Positions 47,356 through 57,568 are shown, numbered from the stretch's first letter. The stretch: 64,000 bases of DNA from Pedobacter riviphilus (GCF_014692875.1 NZ_CP061171.1:3224001-3288000); one strand, 5' to 3'. Numbers and translations are program-made. Notes: generated from the letters alone by a model not told the origin.

Positions 47356-49857
47356 TTATTGTATTTCCAACTGGTTAATTACCAAGCCCGGATCGAGCAT
47401 ATAAATTTTCACAGTCGATTTACCTGTTTTATTAACCTCATGTTTGGTTATGCCCGAAGCGTAACCCTGTAATACATTTTGTTTCCAGGTATTATTTTCT
47501 GAAGCCGGAGAAATATTAATAACCTGTGGCTGATCATTATTTACCGAAATGGCATAACGTACTTTAATACCATTATTAACGCCTTGCGTAGGTAGGCATT
47601 TCACTTCTATCTGGTGTTCGCCCTGGGTTTTAAAATCAATATCATAAACCATAAAAGCAGCATTTTGAAGTGCCGTTTCGCCAATTGATTTAAAAGTAAA
47701 AGGATAAAGCGAAATGCCATCGCCACCTAAACCCAGTCCTTTAAAGGTTTGTAAAGATAGTCCCTTCGGCACTGACTTCTCGGCATATTTAGCCGCACGA
47801 ACAATGATTTTATTTTCAGTTTTCACTACTGTACCTAAGGGCTTCGTGGCCACAGAATCGGCCACTTTTGGCATTTTAAAAACGGTTAAATCGCGTGGTT
47901 TCCAGCTCATCATTCCGTTCCACTTGCCACCTGCAATTTCTTCATTGTATTTTTTGGTAATCAACTGAATCTGCTCAAAAGCAGCTTTTGATTTTTTCGA
48001 ATAAGTTAACGCCGATTCTTCTCCTCTTGCGGCTAATTCCAGACTTTTCTTTGCATATAACATCTTCTGGTTCATCAGCATGGCACCTTCAACCGGATAT
48101 AAAATTAATTCAAAATAAGCGTCTTTTAACCGTGCTGGCATCTGATCATTTAAATTTTTAGCCTGATCATAAATCTTTTGGTATGCAGCCAAACGTTCTT
48201 CGGCCTGGGCATCAGTAAAATTAACATTGGCCATATGCTCTGGCTTAGCGGCCTGCGCCAAGCGATAATAAATTGCTTTTATTTCGGCAATGGGTTTTGC
48301 AAATTCAGCACCGAAAGTCTCAGCCGCCCAGCTTTCAGCATAATTATCCGCATTTTCGGGTTTCCACTGGTTTACATTCCAAGCCAAATCCATGGCAAAC
48401 TGCGTTTCCATTTCTGCAGGTTTAATATCGCCCACATTTATGACCCAAAGGCGATCGGCTTTGTACTGATATGCCTTAGTTAACTCATAAGAAATCAATG
48501 ATGGAGAAATGGAAGACAGCCAAAGGTAATCTTGCGGGGCACCCCAATAAGAGATGTGATAATACACGCCACTTCCACCTGAGCGTTTTTGCTCTTCAGG
48601 GTTCGAAAGCTGACGGATGTAACCGTGATTATCGTCAGCCCAAACAATGGTCACATCATCAGGTAGTTTTAAGCCAGCCTGATATAATGAAAGTACTTCT
48701 TTGTAAGGGCAAAAAATCTGCGGAATGGAGTTTGCAGGTTTAGTAATGTTCTTGCTTAAAATTGCCCTTTGATCAGTTATGATTTCTTCTAACAACTTTA
48801 CTTTTGCATTTTTATCTTTTGGTCCTGGCATGCTACCATCGTGGATACCACGCATCCCCACAGTATAAATCGATTCATAATTTTTTGCTTGTTTTACCCG
48901 GTCGGTCCAATAGTTTGCAATTTCGTTTTTATTCAGATCGTAACGCCATTCGCCAGGTTTTTTACCGTATTCATGCTCAAAATTCTCGGCCCATTCGAAA
49001 ACATTATTCCTGAGCATGGGCTCACAATGGCTAGAGCCTAAAACAATGGCGTATTTATCGGCCAATACCGGATTATCGGCATAATAATAAAATGCTTTGG
49101 TTGAAGGATGCATCCCCGGCCAGATGTAGTTGGCTTTTAAGCGTAGCAGCAGTTCGAATATTTTGGTATAAGTTTTCGGGCCGATATCTTTTACATCAGT
49201 ATCCATCATTTTAGCAGCCCAGGGTTGGATTCCCCAATCCTCGTCGTTGATAAAAATACCCCGGTATTTAACCGATGGTGATTCTATTAAAGGTTTACCA
49301 GCTTTAATGTATAACGATTTTTTTGTTGCCGGTTTCACATCAGCCCACCAACAGAGCGGAGATACGCCAAGCATCCGCGACAGCTGGAAAACGCCATAAG
49401 CAGTCCCACGTCTATCGCTGCCGGCAATTACCAATGCTCTTTTTACGCCTTTAGTAGGATTTTCGATTACTGAAACTGAAAAAGTTTCCCATTTTCCAGA
49501 TAAAGTACTGCGGTCTATTTTCCCTTCCCTAGCCAATTGATCGATATAAAACGATTGTCCAAGTGTGCCAATAATGATTGGGTAAGCACTTAAAGTAGAA
49601 TTATTTTTAAAAATGCGAGCGGTTATACCTGTTAACAAATGGATATCATCTTTAAACGCTTCGGCAGCAATCTCAACAACTTCAGCATCTTTTTCATCGA
49701 TGTAAATTGATGCCGCTTTTCCTCCATCCACAATCGGGAAAGATGAAATACTATTAATTTCAGAAACAGCAATGCCTGCCCTTTGCGCCATATTTTGTTT
49801 GGGCAACAAGAACAACAACATTAATACCATTAAACCAGCTAGATTTCTGAAATTCAT
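47356..49857 (-). CDS. Glycoside hydrolase family 115 (alpha-glucuronidase)
   Basis: An 833-residue secreted enzyme (signal peptide ending LLPKQNMAQ). GH115 hallmarks are GSDRRGTAYGVFQLSRMLGVSPLCWWADVKP, the conserved SVKYRGIFINDEDWGIQPWA, LLRLKANYIWPGMHPSTKAFY, LGSSHCEPMLRNNVFEW, and TVGMRGIHDGSMPG. GH115 removes (4-O-methyl) glucuronic acid side groups from xylan or arabinogalactan. In this cluster it probably trims glucuronic acid from pectin side chains or arabinogalactan. It is spaced five bases from the GH105 stop and two from the GH31 start, within a long minus-strand operon. Confidence 0.92.
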   Translation of the reverse strand: MNFRNLAGLMVLMLLFLLPKQNMAQRAGIAVSEINSISSFPIVDGGKAASIYIDEKDAEVVEIAAEAFKDDIHLLTGITARIFKNNSTLSAYPIIIGTLGQSFYIDQLAREGKIDRSTLSGKWETFSVSVIENPTKGVKRALVIAGSDRRGTAYGVFQLSRMLGVSPLCWWADVKPATKKSLYIKAGKPLIESPSVKYRGIFINDEDWGIQPWAAKMMDTDVKDIGPKTYTKIFELLLRLKANYIWPGMHPSTKAFYYYADNPVLADKYAIVLGSSHCEPMLRNNVFEWAENFEHEYGKKPGEWRYDLNKNEIANYWTDRVKQAKNYESIYTVGMRGIHDGSMPGPKDKNAKVKLLEEIITDQRAILSKNITKPANSIPQIFCPYKEVLSLYQAGLKLPDDVTIVWADDNHGYIRQLSNPEEQKRSGGSGVYYHISYWGAPQDYLWLSSISPSLISYELTKAYQYKADRLWVINVGDIKPAEMETQFAMDLAWNVNQWKPENADNYAESWAAETFGAEFAKPIAEIKAIYYRLAQAAKPEHMANVNFTDAQAEERLAAYQKIYDQAKNLNDQMPARLKDAYFELILYPVEGAMLMNQKMLYAKKSLELAARGEESALTYSKKSKAAFEQIQLITKKYNEEIAGGKWNGMMSWKPRDLTVFKMPKVADSVATKPLGTVVKTENKIIVRAAKYAEKSVPKGLSLQTFKGLGLGGDGISLYPFTFKSIGETALQNAAFMVYDIDFKTQGEHQIEVKCLPTQGVNNGIKVRYAISVNNDQPQVINISPASENNTWKQNVLQGYASGITKHEVNKTGKSTVKIYMLDPGLVINQLEIQ

Positions 49858-49862
49858 TTTAA

Positions 49863-50990
49863 TTATTTTGTAAGCTTGTAAACCTCAGTTCCGGCCAATA
49901 GGAAACAACCCAAACCGTAATCTTCAAAATCGGGTACACTGGTATAACTTACAGGCTGCCCGTCTTTTGGTTCCTTACCTGTTCCTTGCATAAAACCGAT
50001 AAAACCATTTTTTTGAACGGCATCTTTCGTCATGACATTCCAGGCTTTAGTAATGATAGGCAGATAAGTAGCCTTATCTAAAATACCCTGATTTACCCCC
50101 CAGGCCATGCCGTACACAAACAATGCAGTACCCGAAGTTTCTTTTCCGCCAAAATGTGTAGCATCATGCAAACTTACGTTCCAGAAACCATCAGCACGCT
50201 GGATTGGCACCAAAGCTTTGATCATTTCGTGGTAGGTTTTTAAATATTCATTGCGGTGAGCTTCATTTTCAGGGATAATTTCCAATACGCGCACCAATGC
50301 GGCAACCACCCATCCGTTTCCTCTGGCCCAATAACAATCTTCACCATTTGGTTCTTTATAAGGTGGAACAAAATCTTTATCACGCCACCAAAGGCCATCT
50401 TTAGCATTGTACAAGCCACCACCCTCGGTATTTTTAGCATGCATATACATTTTGTACATGTAATTGTAATAAGTAGTATCATTGTATAATTTACCCAATT
50501 TGGCAAAAACGGGCATACCCATTTGTATGGCATCAATCCAGGTCCAATCGCTTACCTTACCCGATTTAATTACCAGATCGATAGAGGCTTTAATATCTTT
50601 GATGCGTTCGGGTTGTTTATCAATTAGGTAAAGATCGATATAGGTCTGCCCACAGGCCTGATCGTCTGCATTTTTTGTAACAATACCATTTCTTAAGCCC
50701 CAGTTATGCTTTTCGCCCCATTGAACGGCATAATCGTAATATTCTTTTTTAGGATGGATTTTATAAAGATTCATTAATCCTTCGTAATACACGGCCCTTG
50801 TCCAGATGTTGCTCGGCCGCTCCCTATTGGTTATGATTGATTTCCCCGCATCAGGCCATTTATCCATGAAATAAGCATTCGTTAATTTTAATACTTTTAA
50901 AACCTCCTTTTTATTCGGGATTTTCTGTGCCATAAGTAGCTGGACAGATATACTTAGTAGTATAGCAGAGGTAAATATAAATTTCTTCAT
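49863..50990 (-). CDS. Glycoside hydrolase family 105 (unsaturated rhamnogalacturonyl hydrolase)
   Basis: A 375-residue enzyme with signal peptide (SVQLLMAQ) and an (alpha/alpha)6 barrel. Typical GH88/GH105 pieces are YYEGLMNLYKIHPKKEYYDYAVQWGEKHNWGLRNG, DDQACGQTYIDLYLIDK with the catalytic Asp, WIDAIQMGMPVFAKLGKLY, and CYWARGNGWVVAALVRVLEII. It removes the 4,5-unsaturated galacturonyl residue left by rhamnogalacturonan lyase, which fits the PL11 gene in this cluster. It lies 16 bases after the GH2 stop and five before the GH115 start. Confidence 0.93.
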   Translation of the reverse strand: MKKFIFTSAILLSISVQLLMAQKIPNKKEVLKVLKLTNAYFMDKWPDAGKSIITNRERPSNIWTRAVYYEGLMNLYKIHPKKEYYDYAVQWGEKHNWGLRNGIVTKNADDQACGQTYIDLYLIDKQPERIKDIKASIDLVIKSGKVSDWTWIDAIQMGMPVFAKLGKLYNDTTYYNYMYKMYMHAKNTEGGGLYNAKDGLWWRDKDFVPPYKEPNGEDCYWARGNGWVVAALVRVLEIIPENEAHRNEYLKTYHEMIKALVPIQRADGFWNVSLHDATHFGGKETSGTALFVYGMAWGVNQGILDKATYLPIITKAWNVMTKDAVQKNGFIGFMQGTGKEPKDGQPVSYTSVPDFEDYGLGCFLLAGTEVYKLTK

Positions 50991-51006
50991 AGTGGTTTGG
51001 CTTATC

Positions 51007-53910
51007 TTAATTGGTTTTTGGTTTTACTTTTAGCTCATCCGGACTATCTTTTGTAAAGGTATCGAACTGAATTTTCGAAGGGCTTTCAAAAATATCTTTT
51101 ATGGTATTAAAAGCCACTTCATACTTTGGATTAAACTGATCGGACATCATATATTGCTGCAAACTGAAATAGAGTTGTTGTGCTGCAGGCGAATCTTTTA
51201 AATCGGGCGAGAGATTGGCACTAGAAACAATCAACTTTCCCTTGCCAACTTTCGCCTCAAAAACCAGTGCCAAACGGCGGTTCAGAAACCAGGTATCAAT
51301 TGGTTGAATAATTGGCTTAAATCCTGAAGGGAAATCTTCAAGGTTCATTACCTGCGATTTGTTTACGATTTCCCACCACTGCATATCGCTGTGGAAATCG
51401 GTCGGAAAGTTGTTAAAAGCAGCATGTTTTGGATCACATAAAATACCCAAAGTATGAGGCGGGCGCATTTTAAACCACGAGGTATTCCAAAAAACAGGTA
51501 GAAAAGTTTGCACTACTTCTTTCCCTTTTACCACTTTGCCTGCTGCATTGAGAAAAACATTGCCTCCCTCGGCCAAAACAGCCTGCGCTTTGTCATCTAA
51601 ACTGGTACAGTAGTATACATTGCTTTTAACCTGTGGCAATTGTGCAGGGTAAACCCAGAAACTCCAATCGTTGGCAAATTCAGTTCCATCAACGGTAACC
51701 TCCAGTTTCAATTTTGTTGCTTTTGTAATACTATTTAACGGAAATTTAATTTCTCCGATGGCAATACAATTGGTAACAGCTAAGGTTTTAGGATTGAAAT
51801 TACCTTTTGCCACATTTGCTCCACTTTCATCTTTGAGGGTCCAGGAGAGTTTTGCATTTTCGATGGGCGCTTTACCAAAATGTGCCACCTCTATGGCAGC
51901 TTCCAGGGTTTCTGCATTGGTAAATACAAACTTTGAAACTTTTAAAAGAGGTACAGTGCTGTTAGAAAAACGCTTGAATTCTTTAGCCGCGATATAACCT
52001 TTTTCATCCCAGAAGGCATCTAAAACACCTACAAGTGCTGTTCCTTGTCCTGGGTAATCATTTAGCGACAATAACTGATAGCCGTTGTAATTCGGTGTGC
52101 GTAATGCTTTTTCAATTTCATTTTTATAACAGAGGGCTTGTAATTTACCCGAAACCATTAAAAAATCGTGCCCTTGATCGGCCATATCGTGGTCTTTAAG
52201 ATCCTCCTGGAACATTTCGAAGTTTTTCGCACGATAAACACCTATATATTTTTTTATTTCATCGAAATTAGGAAAGGCACAATACTGCCCCATTTCGTGC
52301 GCTACAAAAGGAACCGTAAACTGTTCGATCTGTTTGGCATAGGTGGAAATACTTTCTGGTTTTCTGCCCCAATCTAAACCTCTTGCACCAGCCCGAACCA
52401 TATATTCGTTATTTGGAATAACCGGCCAGCTACCACCAACTGATGCACCTGTATATAATCTTCTCGAATCTTTAGCTTTCCAGTAATTATTGAATTTGGT
52501 GAGGTATTCTACTTGTCTGCCACGCGGTTCATTTCCATAGGCCATCATACAAAAAGAAGCATAATTGCCATAGTTTTTAGTCATGCGATTGGTTTCGTCG
52601 TAGATAAACTGATCAATTGGTTTTCTATCTCCGATAGATGAACCATGATTGGCCCAGCTTGGCCCTTCTGGCTGAAGGTAAAAGCCGATTTGATCTGCAG
52701 CGATAAAAGCAGCTTCTGGTGGGCAAAACGAATGGAAGCGCATGTGGTTTAACCCATGAGCCTTTGAAATTTTAAAAATGCGTACCCATGCAGCAACATC
52801 CATTGATGGATAACCTGTTAACGGAAATTCGCAATTGTTAACCGTACCACGTAAAAAAACCGGACGACCGTTAATTTCAAAAGTTCTGCCCACAGCTTTA
52901 AACTCACGCATGCCGAATTGTACCTTTTTCTCATCTTTTTGGCCATCTTTAGATAGTAAAGTAGCTGTTAAACGGTACAATGCCGGGTCAAACTCATCCC
53001 AGGTAGCTATTTTATCGCCCATTGGCAAATTGATTTCCAAAGCACCATCACCATTTGTAATTTGGTAAGCCACTGTTACAGGCTTAACCTGAAGTAAATT
53101 TGTGGTATTGAAAGTTGTAGCAGCAAGCGTAACTTTTCCGGCAGATGATTGGTTGGTATTAGCTTTAAGCTGGATTTTAATCTTAGCAGATTTATTCTTT
53201 AAATTGGGATAAACCTGAATATCTTCAAAATACACAGGCGAGCCAGCCACCAGCTCCATTTTACCCACCACACCATTCCAGTTTCCTTGAGTGTGATCGG
53301 TTAAACTATGCGAATCCTGCCCCACATTTATCGCTTTGATGCGATTGTCAATCAATAAAGTAACCGTATGTTTCCCTGCTTTTAAATTTGCCGGGAGTTC
53401 AAAATTTTGCGCAACCACAAAGGTATACTGGGTCCCGATTTCAATATCATCTACCCAAACCTTTGTTTCAGAATGAGGATATTCTAAAGATAACACCAAC
53501 CTCTTACCCTTCCAATTGGCAGGTATTTCAATATCTTTCTGATACCATGCCGCACCTGTATAATGTTTGGCAGGGGTTAACCAGAAAGGTATTTTTAAGC
53601 TGTCGGGTTTACGATATTTTTCTAAACGGGGGTGAAAAAAGTACGAGCTATCATAAATACTTCCGGTCCATTTTGTTTTAAGGGTAATGTCATCGCCCTT
53701 TAAGTTTTCGGCCATTGAACCTGGCAGATTAACTGATTCGGGAAGAATGGTGGAATACCATTTTCCTTTTATTCCTTCATCCTTAGCATCAATTTTGAAA
53801 CGCCACTTGCCAGCAAGCGAGATGCTCTGGGCATGTATTTGTGTAATGCTTAAAAGTACAAAAGCAATGCCTATCAGCACTTTGAAAACTCGGTTAACCT
53901 GTATCTGCAT
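51007..53910 (-). CDS. Glycoside hydrolase family 2, second copy
   Basis: A 967-residue secreted enzyme (signal peptide ending ITQIHAQ). GH2 order: sugar-binding domain (GAAWYQKDIEIPANWKGKRLVLSLEYPHSETKVWVDDIEIG), immunoglobulin-like domain, TIM barrel with NHMRFHSFCPPEAAFIAADQIGFYLQPEGPSW, acid/base E461 (MAYGNEPRG) and nucleophile E539 (VAHEMGQY), then C-terminal beta domains. It differs clearly in sequence from the GH2 at 35443. It is the first gene of the GH2-GH105-GH115-GH31 series; the 95-base upstream gap holds a CAGGAT direct repeat. Likely a beta-galactosidase-type or beta-glucuronidase-type enzyme; specificity unresolved. Confidence 0.9.
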   Translation of the reverse strand: MQIQVNRVFKVLIGIAFVLLSITQIHAQSISLAGKWRFKIDAKDEGIKGKWYSTILPESVNLPGSMAENLKGDDITLKTKWTGSIYDSSYFFHPRLEKYRKPDSLKIPFWLTPAKHYTGAAWYQKDIEIPANWKGKRLVLSLEYPHSETKVWVDDIEIGTQYTFVVAQNFELPANLKAGKHTVTLLIDNRIKAINVGQDSHSLTDHTQGNWNGVVGKMELVAGSPVYFEDIQVYPNLKNKSAKIKIQLKANTNQSSAGKVTLAATTFNTTNLLQVKPVTVAYQITNGDGALEINLPMGDKIATWDEFDPALYRLTATLLSKDGQKDEKKVQFGMREFKAVGRTFEINGRPVFLRGTVNNCEFPLTGYPSMDVAAWVRIFKISKAHGLNHMRFHSFCPPEAAFIAADQIGFYLQPEGPSWANHGSSIGDRKPIDQFIYDETNRMTKNYGNYASFCMMAYGNEPRGRQVEYLTKFNNYWKAKDSRRLYTGASVGGSWPVIPNNEYMVRAGARGLDWGRKPESISTYAKQIEQFTVPFVAHEMGQYCAFPNFDEIKKYIGVYRAKNFEMFQEDLKDHDMADQGHDFLMVSGKLQALCYKNEIEKALRTPNYNGYQLLSLNDYPGQGTALVGVLDAFWDEKGYIAAKEFKRFSNSTVPLLKVSKFVFTNAETLEAAIEVAHFGKAPIENAKLSWTLKDESGANVAKGNFNPKTLAVTNCIAIGEIKFPLNSITKATKLKLEVTVDGTEFANDWSFWVYPAQLPQVKSNVYYCTSLDDKAQAVLAEGGNVFLNAAGKVVKGKEVVQTFLPVFWNTSWFKMRPPHTLGILCDPKHAAFNNFPTDFHSDMQWWEIVNKSQVMNLEDFPSGFKPIIQPIDTWFLNRRLALVFEAKVGKGKLIVSSANLSPDLKDSPAAQQLYFSLQQYMMSDQFNPKYEVAFNTIKDIFESPSKIQFDTFTKDSPDELKVKPKTN

Positions 53911-53978
53911 AAAATTGGACGGTTTATCACTGCCGGTATTTGGTTAGGCGGTTAAAATAACATAATATTGGCAGGAAA

Positions 53979-53997
53979 GCATCCTGTAGTATCCTGC
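53979..53997 (-). promoter_or_regulatory. Direct repeat CAGGAT-N4-CAGGAT, site 2
   Basis: Plus-strand GCATCCTGTAGTATCCTGC, identical over 19 bases to site 3 (60211-60229). On the minus strand it reads as two CAGGAT copies 10 bases apart, 69 bases upstream of the GH2 start and in gene orientation. It suggests an internal promoter in the minus-strand gene series. Confidence 0.6.
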
Positions 53998-54005
53998 CCG
54001 ATGGC

Positions 54006-54800
54006 TTATTTCAGGTAGCTATTCAGTTTATTGTTTTTTAATTTCCTTAAGCCTTCTACCACTGCAGCCGAGTTTAACCTCGCTCCTGCTTCGTTGGTGT
54101 GTGTATGGTCTTTTTCTGTAAAAAATGTCTTTACCTCAGTCGCGCTTAAAGCAGCATATTTATCTTTAATGATCTGGTTTAATGGGATAAAATCGACTTT
54201 TTCGGCCTTTGCAACTTCTTCTGCCCAGCCTGCATAACTATCGTTAACTAAAACTACGGCATTATCTTTAACCGGATTACGTGGAATCGGCGAGCATACA
54301 ATAGCTGTTGCACCTTTGGCTTTAATATCGCTAATAAATTTGCGCAGGTACCAACCATAAGTGTAAACCACTTCCTGCTTTTTCTTAATCGGGTTGTAAA
54401 TTTCCTTGCTTTCCGTTCCAATGCCTTTTATGGTACCACGGGCACGGGCAGTATCATCTAACGGGCTGCTATCGTTATGACCAAACTGCATCATCACAAA
54501 ATCGCCTTTTTTTACTTTTGCCAAAACAGCATCCCACAAGCCATTGGTTTGGAAGGTACGGCTGCTCGTACCACCAAGTGCATCGTTTTCTACATTGATT
54601 TTTTCAGTGTTGAATAAACCTCCGATAAAACTTCCCCAGCCCCATAAAGCGCCGTCGCCTTTACCTTTTCCGTTTTTAACCGTAGAATCGCCAATGAGGA
54701 ATAAAGTGGGTTTATCTTTTTGTTTAAGGATTATGCACGAAGAAAATATGACGAATGCACCAATTAGGGTTAAGCTTAGATATTTTTTAGTTAATTTCAT
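54006..54800 (-). CDS. Rhamnogalacturonan acetylesterase, CE12 (SGNH hydrolase)
   Basis: A 264-residue exported esterase, with a membrane or lipoprotein-like N terminus (LTLIGAFVIFSSCIIL). SGNH blocks: FLIGDSTVKNG with nucleophile Ser, NDALGGTSSRTF, VMMQFGHNDSSPLD, and C-terminal EKDHTHTNEAGA with the catalytic Asp-x-x-His. It removes acetyl groups from rhamnogalacturonan so that lyases and hydrolases can act. A second CE12 gene lies 124 bases upstream; that gap holds two copies of TGATTACACA. Confidence 0.92.
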   Translation of the reverse strand: MKLTKKYLSLTLIGAFVIFSSCIILKQKDKPTLFLIGDSTVKNGKGKGDGALWGWGSFIGGLFNTEKINVENDALGGTSSRTFQTNGLWDAVLAKVKKGDFVMMQFGHNDSSPLDDTARARGTIKGIGTESKEIYNPIKKKQEVVYTYGWYLRKFISDIKAKGATAIVCSPIPRNPVKDNAVVLVNDSYAGWAEEVAKAEKVDFIPLNQIIKDKYAALSATEVKTFFTEKDHTHTNEAGARLNSAAVVEGLRKLKNNKLNSYLK

Positions 54801-54814
54801 TGTTATTATTCGAG

Positions 54815-54860
54815 TGATTACACAAATTATTGGATTTACTACCTTCGGGATGATTACACA
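54815..54860. repeat. Direct repeat TGATTACACA in the gap between the two CE12 genes
   Basis: TGATTACACA occurs at 54815-54824 and 54851-54860, starts 36 bases apart, followed by the related TTACACTGATTAC. It resembles low-complexity intergenic repeats common in these genomes. No function assigned. Confidence 0.4.
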
Positions 54861-54924
54861 GACTATTAAATTACACTGATTACTTTTAGGGTGGCTTACA
54901 TTAGCCTTTGGTCTTTCTCCCTTA

Positions 54925-55689
54925 TTAAAGCAGATACTTTTTCAAATTACAGTCTTTTAGTTCCTTAATCCCCTCTACTACCGATTCAGCGTTAACTTTT
55001 GCACCTTCCAGATTGGTATGGGTGTGGTCGCCGGGGAAATAGCGTTTTACTTTATCTGGCCCCAGCGCATCATATTTATCGGCGGTGATTTTATTCAAGT
55101 CGACGAAATAAGCATTTTCTTCTTTCGCAACTTCAGCGGCCCACTTTCCAAAATCGTTATTGGCTCGAACCACTTTACCATCTTTAAAAATGTTTCTTGG
55201 AATCATCGAAAGTACAATCGGCGTAGCGCCTTTTGCTTTGGTTTCGCGCACAAACTTGCGGATATACCAGCCATAGGTATGTACAGTTTCTACCTTTCCA
55301 TCGGGCCAGGTTAATACTTTGGTTTCTTCACCGGTTCCTTTTAATACACCTCTTCTGCCGGCTTTTGTGGTATCAGGTGCGCTTCCGTCGTTGTGCCCGA
55401 ACTGCATGGTAACGAAATCGCCCAGCTTTAATGTTTCCAATACCTTATCCCATCTGCCTTCAGACAAAAAAGTTCGTGTACTTCTTCCGGCCATGGCATT
55501 ATTTTCGACATGAATTTTTGTGGTATCAAACAGTGAAGCAATAGGCGTTCCCCAGCCCCAGGTTTCTTTATTCGAATTGCGAACGGTAGAATCGCCAATG
55601 GTATGCAACGCAGGTTTATGTTGAGCGATAAAGGCAAAAAAACAAATAATAATGATCATTCCCGCCAGGATAAAGCTGTATTTTTTCAT
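54925..55689 (-). CDS. Rhamnogalacturonan acetylesterase, CE12, second copy
   Basis: A 254-residue SGNH esterase with an N-terminal signal or anchor (FILAGMIIIICFFAFIA). Motifs: TIGDSTVRNSNKETWGWG, NAMAGRSTRTFLSEGRWD, VTMQFGHNDGSAPD, and FPGDHTHTNLEGAKVNAESVVEGI. It is clearly related to the CE12 at 54006 (same block order, similar length) but diverged through most of its length, so the pair is an older duplication rather than a recent copy. The two may differ in acetyl position or polymer length. It starts 25 bases after the PL11 stop and is probably co-transcribed with it. Confidence 0.92.
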   Translation of the reverse strand: MKKYSFILAGMIIIICFFAFIAQHKPALHTIGDSTVRNSNKETWGWGTPIASLFDTTKIHVENNAMAGRSTRTFLSEGRWDKVLETLKLGDFVTMQFGHNDGSAPDTTKAGRRGVLKGTGEETKVLTWPDGKVETVHTYGWYIRKFVRETKAKGATPIVLSMIPRNIFKDGKVVRANNDFGKWAAEVAKEENAYFVDLNKITADKYDALGPDKVKRYFPGDHTHTNLEGAKVNAESVVEGIKELKDCNLKKYLL

Positions 55690-55714
55690 TTTTTATAATT
55701 ATTTATGGTATTTA

Positions 55715-57568
55715 TTAATGTTTTTTGGGTTCTACAAGTACAATATTAGGTTTAGGTGCTTTCTTCATACCAAAACCGAAGTAGAAACCCGTATGTGGTG
55801 GTTGATTGTAGCCATCATTTTGCCAGGCGATGCTTAAACGGTACTGCGGATCGTGCATTAAAGTATAATTACGGTGTTCTGTAGGTATCGTTGTGGTATA
55901 AACGCGTAAACTTTGGTTATCATACGATCTTAAGATCAGTTCTTCACGCCAATCGCCAAAAATATCGGCACTTAATGCCGGTGTAGATTTGGTTCCATTG
56001 TTAGAAATAGCCCCATCAGCCGTAAAAAGCCTGCCGCCATTGTATTTATCGATATGGTTTGCATCTAAAAGTTCTCTTGATAAATCGCCGTCCCAGTAAA
56101 TTACAAAATTGGTCGATCTTGGCTGATCGCCTATTCTATTGCCTTTAATATCGTATAAGCCATTCGAGCCCGACCACCACATCTGCGCACCGAAACGTGT
56201 ATTGTCGATATTATCGGCCACTCCTCTACCCACGTCCTCATCAGGTGATCCTTTCCATAATATTTCGCCAGTTTTGGCATCGTAAACAGCCACACCAGCA
56301 CCTTTTGTACCTTCTTCTATTTCATGTATGCCAAAAACTTCCAAACCCGGACGATCAGGATCAAGATCTGAAACATGAATGGCATCACCATGCCTCAATC
56401 CTGTGGTATATAAACCTTTTCCATTATCATCTACACACATCGAACCGTAAATAATTTCATCTTTTCCATCACCATCTACATCTGCAACCGTAAGATTGTG
56501 GTTTCCTTGTCCCGAAAATGGATTTTTAGCATCTTTACTATCAAATACCCATCTGGAAGTTAATTTGCCATTACGCCAGTCCCAGGCTGCTAAAACCGTT
56601 CTGCCATAATAGCCCCTGCACATCACCACGCTTGGATGGATGCCATCCAAATAAGCCACACAGGCATTAAAGCGATCTGCACGGTTGCCCGTATTATCGT
56701 TTTTGCCATTGCCACCTCTGCCACCCCAGGCACCAATATTGCCACGGGCAGGAATATAATCTGTTGTGGCTAATGCCTCTCCGGTTTTACCACTAAATAC
56801 GGTTAAAAATTCGGGGCCATCTAATATTTTGCCATTCGGGTTGCGCCAATCTTTGGTCGAATCGCCAATTACTTTTCCTTTGCCATCTACCGTTCCATCG
56901 GCAGTTTTACATACCATTTCGGCAATGCCATCGCCATCCAGGTCATACACCATAAATTGTGTGTAATGTGCTCCTTCGCGGATGTTTTTTCCTAAGTTAA
57001 TCTCCCACAAAAAAGTTCCATCTAACTTATAAGCCTGAAAAATTGGGGGATCAGTAGGCCCGTTCGATGAGTTATCCCTGCTCCGCCCTGTTTGGTGCAG
57101 TACAATTTCATATTCGCCATCTCCGTCTAAATCGCCTACAGAAACATCGTTAGGTGAATAACCCACAGGTGTTTTTAAAGGAATGGTTAAATATTGCTGA
57201 ACTGGCGAATTGGCAACCAATGTAAAAGATTTACTCGCGTCCAATTCTTTGCCATTTAAAATTGGTTTTACAAAATAACTATTCGAAAGATCAAATTTAA
57301 CCCCAGCATCTACAAAATTGGTACTCTTGGTAATGGGATCGAGATTGAGTTTTATGGTTTCGTTATTTCCGCTTTTGCGGTATAGGTTAAAAGCAATGTC
57401 ATCAGCATCAGTACCCAACATCCGCCAGCCTACATAAGCAGAATTGCTACTTTGCCGTACGGCAATTACACCCCGGTCGAGTTTTTCCATTTGGCGCTGA
57501 GCGAAAAGTTGAACCGTGCAACATAAGCTGATGAAAAAACAGGAAAATCTGATGGTTTTGATCATCAT
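55715..57568 (-). CDS. Rhamnogalacturonan lyase, PL11
   Basis: A 617-residue secreted lyase (signal peptide ending CTVQLFAQ) that cuts the galacturonic acid-rhamnose backbone of rhamnogalacturonan-I by beta-elimination. PL11 features: MEKLDRGVIAVRQSSNSAYVGWRMLGTDADDIAFNLYR at the N terminus, then an eight-bladed propeller with calcium loops VGDLDGDGEYEIVL, YDLDGDGIAEMVCKTADGT and VADVDGDGKDEIIYG. Its unsaturated products are the substrates of the GH105 enzyme in the same cluster. It lies between the MG2-like gene (56 bases) and CE12 (25 bases). Confidence 0.95.
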   Translation of the reverse strand: MMIKTIRFSCFFISLCCTVQLFAQRQMEKLDRGVIAVRQSSNSAYVGWRMLGTDADDIAFNLYRKSGNNETIKLNLDPITKSTNFVDAGVKFDLSNSYFVKPILNGKELDASKSFTLVANSPVQQYLTIPLKTPVGYSPNDVSVGDLDGDGEYEIVLHQTGRSRDNSSNGPTDPPIFQAYKLDGTFLWEINLGKNIREGAHYTQFMVYDLDGDGIAEMVCKTADGTVDGKGKVIGDSTKDWRNPNGKILDGPEFLTVFSGKTGEALATTDYIPARGNIGAWGGRGGNGKNDNTGNRADRFNACVAYLDGIHPSVVMCRGYYGRTVLAAWDWRNGKLTSRWVFDSKDAKNPFSGQGNHNLTVADVDGDGKDEIIYGSMCVDDNGKGLYTTGLRHGDAIHVSDLDPDRPGLEVFGIHEIEEGTKGAGVAVYDAKTGEILWKGSPDEDVGRGVADNIDNTRFGAQMWWSGSNGLYDIKGNRIGDQPRSTNFVIYWDGDLSRELLDANHIDKYNGGRLFTADGAISNNGTKSTPALSADIFGDWREELILRSYDNQSLRVYTTTIPTEHRNYTLMHDPQYRLSIAWQNDGYNQPPHTGFYFGFGMKKAPKPNIVLVEPKKH

